Shown: piece by piece, positions 58,039-64,000 of the stretch
Numbering within the stretch: position 1 is the stretch's first letter
How the letters are laid out: every line of letters starts with the position of its first letter
Assembly: GCF_902825325.1 (NCBI RefSeq)
Contig: NZ_CADEAR010000006.1
Coordinates: forward strand, 124,001 to 188,000
DNA length: 64,000 nt
DNA from: Brucella tritici
GTDB lineage: Bacteria; Pseudomonadota; Alphaproteobacteria; Rhizobiales; Rhizobiaceae
Direction of reading: 5' to 3'
Made by a program: the position numbers and the translations under genes
Notes under the pieces: generated by a model
What the model was told of the DNA's origin: nothing
The model's database searches: none
What the model saw: only the letters and a program-made list of their open reading frames with translations

Positions 58039-58707
58039 CTATAGATTCGTAGCGTCCCGGAAACGAACACCATTTAAATCCGTAATTGATTTGCAAATTG
58101 AATAAAGATTACAGTCACAGAAAATATTACCAGAAAAAGGTGTTCTAAATACGTGCGCATCTCCAACAATATTCTCCTTAAAAACAATTATTACTCCACT
58201 ACCCAACAAACTATATTGCTTTCCAGCTACAAACTCGTCGCTAATCGTAATATTTAATTTCGATTTTTCTTCATCAACTGCATCAATAGTTCGCACAACA
58301 TCACAGAGGTAATGCCGGGGACCTTTAGAGCCGTCGGCGAGCGTGTAGTCGCATTCCGCAAACGCAAAGCCTTCTGGATCAACGGTTTCAAATATCTGCT
58401 TCAAGCGCTCGGAGATAAACCAGTAGCCACTTATGCCGCCTTCGATATCTCGCGGCGCATCCCCCAGTTTAGGATCGTAGGCGATATGCGGTTTTTCTTT
58501 CAAAGCAGGAAAGCCGCCTTCGGCAGGCTTTACAATAAGCCGCGGCGGCGTCAGTAGTTTTTCTTCATTAACGAATACGAGGCCATGCCCCTTTCCTCCG
58601 CCCGTGACATCTGGGCCGAATACATAGAACTTACGGGGGGTAGAACCATTCTGTTTCGTCAAATCCGTCGCGGACGACGAAATACCCTTTATACGTGGTG
58701 CAACCAT
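58039..58707 (-). CDS. Imm11-like (DUF1629) immunity protein
   Basis: A 222-residue protein of the DUF1629/Imm11 family. FYVFGPDVTGGGKGHGLVFVNEEKL, KPHIAYDPKLGDAPRDIEGG and YWFISERLKQIFETVDPEGFAF (each quoted in part) define it. Imm11 proteins guard against AHH-type nuclease toxins. The start at 58707 has GAGGAA seven bases upstream. It is the first gene of a toxin-immunity set and lies 44 bases before the toxin start. Two different immunity folds beside one toxin suggest that a second toxin has been lost. Confidence 0.75.
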   Translation of the reverse strand: MVAPRIKGISSSATDLTKQNGSTPRKFYVFGPDVTGGGKGHGLVFVNEEKLLTPPRLIVKPAEGGFPALKEKPHIAYDPKLGDAPRDIEGGISGYWFISERLKQIFETVDPEGFAFAECDYTLADGSKGPRHYLCDVVRTIDAVDEEKSKLNITISDEFVAGKQYSLLGSGVIIVFKENIVGDAHVFRTPFSGNIFCDCNLYSICKSITDLNGVRFRDATNL

Positions 58708-58777
58708 TTTTTTCCTCAGTAGGTTTTTGAATGTTGATGCTCGCTTTAGCTTCTTAATCACTAAAAATTTTAAGCCG

Positions 58778-59527
58778 TTAACCTTGAACACGCCACCGCT
58801 CAACGAGGGTGCGGACGCCATCCTTGACTTTCTGCCACTCGGGCAGTGCATCGACGGGCATCAGAAGGATCGCTTCCAGCTGCAGATCCGTCAGGTACAG
58901 ATAAACCTTGCAAAGAGGGTTTTCGTCTTTGCTTTCTGGAGCGGAGCAGCCCAATTTGATTTTGTAATCGCGTTGCGAGAGATCTACATAGCTGTCATCG
59001 CGAGTACCAGTTCTGTCAGTCACTTCATGCAAAAGCCCGAATTTTCGTTCTAGTCTGATGACCCCGTCCGAATGCAAGCCGTTTGAAAACGCTATGGAGG
59101 GAGATTCAGATTCCCCTTTGGCGGTATCGACGAACCGCAAACTCAATATCTTAACCACATAATCACGTGGTCCAGGTGCTTCGCGTCCCTCTTCCTTGGG
59201 GCGAAAATTTGCGTCGTACCACATGTCCTTTTGTGGTGACCGCAAATCGGGCAGCCAGAAGGCGAATTCGAGACTGGTTTCTTTTGGCTGGCAGTTCACT
59301 CCCTCTGGGGTTCGACGGCCAGTGAAATAACCGTATGGAATATCAAATGTATGCGGACCAAGGTAACGCCGGACCTTATAGGTCTTGTCCATTTTTTGTA
59401 TGCCCGCCCAGCGATGCATCATGTCCTCGACTTCCGGCTTGCACGGATATTGTTCATCCGCAGCAGCAACTTGCGAGCCAATGGCGGTCAAAAAGCCCAG
59501 CAATGGTAACAATCTGAAAATGTTCAA
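58778..59527 (-). CDS. Exported protein of unknown function
   Basis: A 249-residue protein with a clear signal peptide (MNIFRLLPLLGFLTAIGSQVAAA, cleavage after residue 23). The mature part has conserved-looking Cys pairs (CKPEV..., VNCQPK, LGCSAPE, PLCKVY) and Trp-rich blocks such as AFWLPDLRSP and KDMWYDANFRP. I do not recognise the family. It lies upstream of the Imm11 gene on the same strand, so it may be a periplasmic immunity factor, but this is a guess. Confidence 0.6.
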   Translation of the reverse strand: MNIFRLLPLLGFLTAIGSQVAAADEQYPCKPEVEDMMHRWAGIQKMDKTYKVRRYLGPHTFDIPYGYFTGRRTPEGVNCQPKETSLEFAFWLPDLRSPQKDMWYDANFRPKEEGREAPGPRDYVVKILSLRFVDTAKGESESPSIAFSNGLHSDGVIRLERKFGLLHEVTDRTGTRDDSYVDLSQRDYKIKLGCSAPESKDENPLCKVYLYLTDLQLEAILLMPVDALPEWQKVKDGVRTLVERWRVQG

Positions 59528-59709
59528 TAACCATTCCTCCGAGCACCGCCAATCGACCGGGATGTTTGCATGGCACTGGAATATCAGCCAGAACCGCCAA
59601 TCAACAACCCGTTATCACATTCGCGTGAACGTTACGGGAAGGTTAAACAAAAGGAAAATCCCTGAATATTGCCATCAAGAACCGGTGGCCCGGATAAATA
59701 TTTCGCAGA

Positions 59710-60282
59710 TCATAAACTGGAAACGGAAATACCTTTTCTTCCAGTTTTCGCTACCCGCCTTGGCCGCCCAACGTGAATGCCTCTGAGCTTTGCCGCTTCC
59801 ATGCCTGCCTTGGTGCGTTCACTGATCAGACTGCGTTCGAATTCCGCCAAGGCTGCCATCAAATGGAAAACCAGCCGTCCACCCGCTGAGCTCGTGTCGA
59901 TATTTTCCATCACGGAATGGAATTCGATGCCGCGATTTCCCAACTCGCTCATCAGCCCCACGAGATTGATCAATGAACGGCCAAGACGGTCCAATCGCCA
60001 GACGACAAGCGTATCGCCCGGCTGCAGGCTCGCCAGCGCTTTCTTCAGCCCTGCCCGGTCCGCCTTTGCACCGGAGACCCCTTCATCCATGAAAATTTGC
60101 TCACATCCCGCGAGCTTCAAGGCGTTTAGCTGCAGATCGACTTTTTGTTCTTCAGTCGACACCCGCGCGTAACCGACCTTTCTGGGTTTGAAGAGAATAT
60201 GGCTTTCGGCTTCTATTGGTAATGTTCTGGATTTCACTGCATGGTTTCTCTGCCTTTCCTTCAGTATTCGCGCCGTTTTCAT
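59710..60282 (-). CDS. Serine recombinase (resolvase/invertase type) lacking the C-terminal helix-turn-helix
   Basis: A 190-residue resolvase with the catalytic Ser42 in YARVSTEEQ, the LVVWRLDRLGRS segment and VFHLMAALAEFERSLISERTKAGM, all canonical of Pin/Tn3-type serine recombinases. After GRPRR it ends with VAKTGRKGISVSSL, so the DNA-binding helix-turn-helix is absent: probably truncated. The start at 60282 is poorly supported; the N-terminal 35 residues are not conserved. It lies in the island between toxin genes and the integrase remnant. Confidence 0.7.
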   Translation of the reverse strand: MKTARILKERQRNHAVKSRTLPIEAESHILFKPRKVGYARVSTEEQKVDLQLNALKLAGCEQIFMDEGVSGAKADRAGLKKALASLQPGDTLVVWRLDRLGRSLINLVGLMSELGNRGIEFHSVMENIDTSSAGGRLVFHLMAALAEFERSLISERTKAGMEAAKLRGIHVGRPRRVAKTGRKGISVSSL

Positions 60283-60648
60283 CACTGTCGAGACCCTGAT
60301 TTGTTGAGGGGAAAGGCAACCCTTCACCAAGTCAAGAGTGGTCAACATTTTTACATGAATTATTTTGGTCGAATCCAAATCATCGGCGGAATGACTGGAT
60401 TTTCGACTTAACTTTTCTTTTGACTGCTTTCTGACGAAGTCTTGTGCGAAGGTTTCCGTTTAAGAAAGCCTTCGACTGTCAGTCGGAAGCCGGGGGAGCA
60501 TGATGCCAGCATCAACTATGACATTGAGACGAATATTGTTGGCGTTGCTGTGGCGCAGCGCTGACAGTCGACGTAGCCGTAGCTGCGGTTTGTCAGCTAC
60601 GACTACGCTCCATGCACTTGCCAAAACGGACAATTTCGATCTTTTTTC
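60283..60648. other. Non-coding stretch of the island between recombinase and integrase remnant
   Basis: About 370 bases, AT-rich with no credible gene. It contains the hairpin at 60573-60606. The left part includes the upstream part of the recombinase frame. Confidence 0.5.
60573..60606. repeat. Long inverted repeat in the island
   Basis: GTAGCCGTAGCTG pairs with CAGCTACGACTAC over 13 positions with one mismatch, around an 8-base loop. It could be a recombination site for the recombinase or a terminator. Function unknown. Confidence 0.6.
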
Positions 60649-60834
60649 CTAACGCACATCCCTCATCATGGTGAACTTCGTTAGAGAAGACACCTTTATC
60701 CATGCTGGATTCAACATCACGGCCCAGGTTTCGGCTTCAACCTTCGTTCGAAACCTGCCTGTCTTGTTCGGCCAACCTTTGCGCCGAATTTGAACATGCC
60801 ACTGTCCAGGGCCCTTTTGTCGAATCGTTGCCAC
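60649..60834 (-). pseudogene. Tyrosine integrase, N-terminal fragment with a frameshift
   Basis: Residues 1-37 (start MATIRQKGPGQWHVQIRRKG, then the FRTKVEAETWA block) match the arm-binding N-terminus of phage/island tyrosine integrases. After TWA the frame breaks; another frame continues as DVESSMDKGVFSNEV, normal for these proteins, so loss of one C explains it. The catalytic core is missing. The start lies 126 bases from tRNA-Arg, the usual place of an island integrase. Confidence 0.75.
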
Positions 60835-60959
60835 CTGAAATCACCGTAATCGCTAGTGTGCCGGGGTTTCGACGCAGTGCCAAAATTGTGCCAACAAATA
60901 GCTAAATTCCAATCGCCAATTTCGCGACTTTCGTAATTATTTGATTTTATTGATAAAAA

Positions 60960-61036
60960 TGGCGCACCCGACAGGATTCGAACCTGTGACCTCTGCCTTC
61001 GGAGGGCAGCACTCTATCCAGCTGAGCTACGGGTGC
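60960..61036 (-). tRNA. tRNA-Arg (anticodon CCG), likely island attachment site
   Basis: A 77-base minus-strand tRNA: acceptor GCACCCG/CGGGTGC, discriminator G and encoded CCA at 60960-60962. The stem CTGCC/GGCAG encloses the loop CTCCGAA, giving anticodon CCG (Arg). D- and T-arms (AGCTCAG, GGTTCGAATCC) are normal. Its 3' end faces the integrase remnant. Confidence 0.97.
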
Positions 61037-61138
61037 ATCGCCGGAAGGCTCGAAGCCTTTTCATGCGCGTTTCTAACTGAACCGCGCATATGCATCAATG
61101 GCCTATTTTGATTAAGAGACGCAAATTTTGCCATTAGA

Positions 61139-61181
61139 GCGCATCCCGAAAAGTGTGAAACGATTTTCGGATAAGATGCGC
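61139..61181. repeat. Interspersed palindromic repeat
   Basis: GCGCATC-CCGAAAA...TTTTCGG-ataa-GATGCGC: paired 7-bp arms inside each other. The core (GAAACGATTTTCGG) is a short dispersed repeat of the kind seen elsewhere in this group. It lies between tRNA-Arg and the ABC-F gene. Confidence 0.65.
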
Positions 61182-61196
61182 GCCAGACCAAACACG

Positions 61197-62819
61197 TTAC
61201 GAACGCAACCCTGGAGCCTCCTGCCCCGTCCGCTCCACATATTCCGTATAGCCGCCGCCATATTGGTGAATACCATCCGGCGTCAGTTCCAGAACCCTGT
61301 TCGACAATGCGCCTAGGAAATGCCGGTCGTGCGATACGAACAGCATTGTGCCCTCATAGGCAGCCAGCGCCTTGATGAGCATTTCCTTCGTATCGAGATC
61401 AAGGTGGTTGGTCGGCTCGTCCAGAACCAGGAAATTCGGCGGATCGAACAGCATGGCCGCCATGACCAGACGCGCCTTTTCACCACCCGAAAGCACACGG
61501 CACTTCTTTTCGATATCGTCGCCTGAAAAACCAAAGCAGCCAGATAAAGCACGAAGTGGGGCCTGCCCTGCTTTTGGAAAACGCTCTTCCAGCCATTCCA
61601 ATATCGTTGCATCGCCATCAAGCACATCCATCGCATGCTGCGCGAAATAGCCGAGCTTGACGCTCGCACCGATATTGACATTGCCCTTGTCCGGTTCGGC
61701 AGCGCCTGCGACCAGTTTCAGCAACGTCGATTTTCCTGCGCCGTTGATACCCATGATGCACCAGCGTTCGCGGCGGCGAACCATGAAATCAAAACCGTCA
61801 TAGATCGTGCGGCTGCCATAGGTCTTGTGGACGCCCTTGAGGCTCACGACATCCTCACCCGAACGCGGCGCAGGCGCAAAGTCGAAGGCGACCGTCTGGC
61901 GACGGCGTGGAGGCTCCACGCGGTCGATCTTCTCCAGCTTCTTCACGCGGCTTTGGACCTGTGAAGCATGAGAAGCGCGCGCCTTGAACCGTTCGATGAA
62001 CTTGATTTCCTTTGCAAGCATGGCCTGCTGGCGCTCGAACTGGGCCTGCTGCTGCTTTTCATTCAGCGCCCGTTGGCCCTCATAGAAGGCATAATCGCCA
62101 GCGTAGGTCGTCAGCGAGCCAGCATCGATTTCAATGATCTTGGTCACGATGCGGTTCATGAACTCGCGGTCGTGCGAGGTCATCAGCAGTGCACCGTCAT
62201 AGTTCTTGAGGAATGCTTCCAGCCAGATCAGGCTTTCGAGATCGAGATGGTTGCTCGGCTCGTCGAGCAGCATCACGTCCGGGCGCATCAGCAGAATGCG
62301 CGCCAGCGCAACACGCATTTTCCAGCCGCCGGAGAGCTTGCCGACATCGCCATCCATCATTTCCTGCGTGAAGCTGAGACCCGCCAGAACCTCACGTGCA
62401 CGGCCATCCAGACCATAGCCATCAAGCTCCTCGTATCGCGCCTGCACTTCGCCATAGCGTTCGATGATGACATCCATCTCATCCATACGATCCGGATCGA
62501 CCATCGCGGCTTCCAGCTCGCGGAGCTCTGCTGCGACCACACTGACGGGGCCTGCACCTTCCATCACTTCCGCGACAGCGGAACGACCACCCATTTCGCC
62601 GACATTCTGGTCGAAATAGCCGACCGTCACGCCTTTTTCGACGGAAACCTGCCCCTCATCCGGCTGTTCATCACCAGTAATCATGCGAAACAGGGTTGTC
62701 TTACCTGCGCCGTTGGGACCGACAAGGCCGATCTTTTCACCGCGATTCAAAGCGGCGGAAGCCTCGATATAGAGAATGCGATGGCTGTTGGACTTGCTGA
62801 TATTGTCGATGCGGATCAT
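61197..62819 (-). CDS. ABC-F family ATPase (ribosome-associated)
   Basis: A 540-residue ABC-F protein with two ATPase modules and no membrane domain: Walker A GPNGAGKTTLFRM and [13 protein letters not shown], signatures LSGGWKMRVALAR and LSGGEKARLVMAA, and Walker B MLLLDEPSNHLD and LVLDEPTNHLD. The linker between them has the charged helical pair (NEKQQQAQFERQQAMLAKEIKFIERFKARA) of the translation-factor type. It resembles YbiT rather than transporter ATPases and probably acts on the ribosome. Confidence 0.92.
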   Translation of the reverse strand: MIRIDNISKSNSHRILYIEASAALNRGEKIGLVGPNGAGKTTLFRMITGDEQPDEGQVSVEKGVTVGYFDQNVGEMGGRSAVAEVMEGAGPVSVVAAELRELEAAMVDPDRMDEMDVIIERYGEVQARYEELDGYGLDGRAREVLAGLSFTQEMMDGDVGKLSGGWKMRVALARILLMRPDVMLLDEPSNHLDLESLIWLEAFLKNYDGALLMTSHDREFMNRIVTKIIEIDAGSLTTYAGDYAFYEGQRALNEKQQQAQFERQQAMLAKEIKFIERFKARASHASQVQSRVKKLEKIDRVEPPRRRQTVAFDFAPAPRSGEDVVSLKGVHKTYGSRTIYDGFDFMVRRRERWCIMGINGAGKSTLLKLVAGAAEPDKGNVNIGASVKLGYFAQHAMDVLDGDATILEWLEERFPKAGQAPLRALSGCFGFSGDDIEKKCRVLSGGEKARLVMAAMLFDPPNFLVLDEPTNHLDLDTKEMLIKALAAYEGTMLFVSHDRHFLGALSNRVLELTPDGIHQYGGGYTEYVERTGQEAPGLRS

Positions 62820-62936
62820 GGAACGGGAGGACTTTGCGAGATGGCGTTGAGTGGGAGGTGGTCGCGTTGCGGCCTCCTATGCCATGATGACACGGGCAAG
62901 TCACCCCACTTCGCGATTGAAGAGCTGGCGGGTGGC

Positions 62937-63986
62937 TTAGGGAATGTTGTGCAGCCATTGCTGCGTCGAGAACTTTTCGACCACAAGCTTTTCCGCCGCC
63001 GCATATTCTTCGGGTGTAATCTTGCTGCTCACGCCACCATTCAGCGACACAAAAGTGTCCTTCATACGCTTGATAACTTCCTCGCGTGGCAATCCGGTCT
63101 GACTGCGCACCGGATCGACGCGCTTGACGGCACTTGCGGTGCCCTTGTCGCTCAGCTTTTCGCGCCCGATGCGTAAAACCTTCACCATTTTCTCGGCATC
63201 CATGTCATAGGCCATGGTGACGTGGTGGAGAACGGTCCCCTTGGAGAAGCGCTTCTGCGCAGCGCCGCCGATCTTGCCCTTGGAACTCGAAATATCGTTC
63301 AGCGGCTTGTAGAAGGCATCGATGCCGAGCGAATTGAGCGCTTTCAGCACCCAATCATCCAGAAATGCGTAGGAATCGGCAAAGCTCATGTCACGCACAA
63401 GTTCACCTGGCGCATAGAGCGAATAGGTTATGGTGCTGCCGGGCTCCACAAACATGGCTCCGCCGCCAGTCACGCGACGGACAGTCTCGACGCTGAATTC
63501 CCGAGTTGCGTCCATATCCACTTCATTGCGCAATGACTGAAACGCGCCAATGATGATGGCCGGGCGTTCCCATTCCCAGAAGCGCAATGTCGGCGCGCGG
63601 CGCCCCGCAGCAACTTCCTGCGCCAGAACCTCGTCCAGCGCGAGATGCATGGCAGGCGAAACTGCAGGCATTTCAACAATCTGCCATTCGAAATCCCGCC
63701 ATGTACGGGCAACACCCAAAGCGCGCCGGACGGCAATTGCAACCGCTTCCGGGCTGAAGCCGAGCATCATGGCGTCGGGCCTCAGGCCTGCCCTCACCGC
63801 ATCGGCAATCTGCTCCGACGACGCATCGGCAGAGAGTCCCTCGACAGCGTTACGGATATCCTCCAGCGCCTCGTCCGGCTCCAGGAAAAAATCGCCCGCC
63901 ACCTGTACATCACTCAGGCGCCCATCACGAACATCCAGATCGACAACGACAAGCTTTCCGCCGTGGACTTTGTATTCGCCGTGCAT
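62937..63986 (-). CDS. Lipoate-protein ligase with the accessory domain at the N-terminus
   Basis: A 349-residue biotin/lipoate ligase-fold protein. The catalytic domain starts near residue 95: ALDEVLAQEVAAGRRAPTLRFWEW, RRVTGGGAMFVEPGSTITYSLYA (glycine-rich lipoate loop, GGGA with Val in place of the usual His), and KGKIGGAAQKR with the catalytic Lys. Residues 1-90 resemble the accessory domain that follows the catalytic domain in E. coli LplA, so the order is swapped. It should attach lipoate to 2-oxoacid dehydrogenases. The gene starts 14 bases from the window edge. Confidence 0.85.
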   Translation of the reverse strand: MHGEYKVHGGKLVVVDLDVRDGRLSDVQVAGDFFLEPDEALEDIRNAVEGLSADASSEQIADAVRAGLRPDAMMLGFSPEAVAIAVRRALGVARTWRDFEWQIVEMPAVSPAMHLALDEVLAQEVAAGRRAPTLRFWEWERPAIIIGAFQSLRNEVDMDATREFSVETVRRVTGGGAMFVEPGSTITYSLYAPGELVRDMSFADSYAFLDDWVLKALNSLGIDAFYKPLNDISSSKGKIGGAAQKRFSKGTVLHHVTMAYDMDAEKMVKVLRIGREKLSDKGTASAVKRVDPVRSQTGLPREEVIKRMKDTFVSLNGGVSSKITPEEYAAAEKLVVEKFSTQQWLHNIP

Positions 63987-64000
63987 GGGTACAAACTTTC

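Overview
The window reads as chromosomal DNA of an alphaproteobacterium of the Brucella/Ochrobactrum group. The reasons are alphaproteobacterial LexA boxes (GTTC-N7-GTTC) ahead of ssb and uvrA, an NtrY/NtrX pair, the core order coaD-ppi-ppi-queA-tgt and uvrA-hupB-lon-clpX-clpP-hflX-hfq-trkA-ntrXY, and the overall protein style. The species is an inference. No plasmid or phage core genes are visible.

Layout. 1-5.4 kb: the tail of a patatin-like lipase, tRNA-Leu(GAG), and a glutarate/lysine catabolic unit (CoA-transferase, glutaryl-CoA dehydrogenase, divergent LysR regulator), then a luciferase-like oxidoreductase. 5.4-10.5 kb: an RND efflux pump (inner-membrane pump and adaptor) with a divergent TetR regulator and a perfect palindromic operator. 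10.5-17.9 kb: tgt, queA, two cyclophilins, coaD, a small membrane protein and gyrA. 18.1-18.7 kb: a MarC-family protein.

18.7-30.4 kb holds a complete carbon-phosphorus lyase system on the minus strand: phnG-H-I-J-K-L, a hexapeptide transferase, phnM-N, then phnC-D-E-E. phnF is divergent. Two Pho boxes (before phnG and before phnC) and a GTCTA/TAGAC palindrome between phnF and phnG suggest activation by PhoB and repression by PhnF. The machinery imports phosphonates, couples them to ribose triphosphate, cleaves the C-P bond and recycles the ribosyl phosphate. 30.5-33.3 kb is an arsenic operon (arsR-acr3-arsC-arsH) whose Acr3 arsenite pump is cut by an in-frame amber codon.

33.4-52.8 kb is mostly housekeeping: ssb and uvrA (SOS), HU, Lon, ClpX, ClpP, HflX, Hfq, TrkA, NtrX, NtrY. 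It is interrupted by an AT-rich orphan gene (37.9-38.7 kb) with an RN-x3-H motif like that of HEPN ribonucleases, and by a DXD glycosyltransferase. 52.9-55.8 kb carries a methyltransferase, an acetyltransferase, a tiny cysteine-containing exported protein, an amino-acid binding protein and an MliC-like lysozyme inhibitor.

56-61 kb is a decayed genomic island beside tRNA-Arg(CCG). It contains a filamentous-haemagglutinin fragment, a SUKH immunity gene, an HH-motif nuclease toxin broken by one frameshift, an Imm11-like immunity gene, an exported unknown protein, a serine recombinase without its DNA-binding end, and a frameshifted N-terminal piece of a tyrosine integrase. The window closes with an ABC-F ATPase and a lipoate-protein ligase whose accessory domain sits at the N-terminus.

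The most unusual items are the frameshifted toxin flanked by two kinds of immunity gene, the loss of three of four zinc ligands in Tgt, the amber codon in acr3, and the lone HEPN-like gene. No CRISPR array was found.
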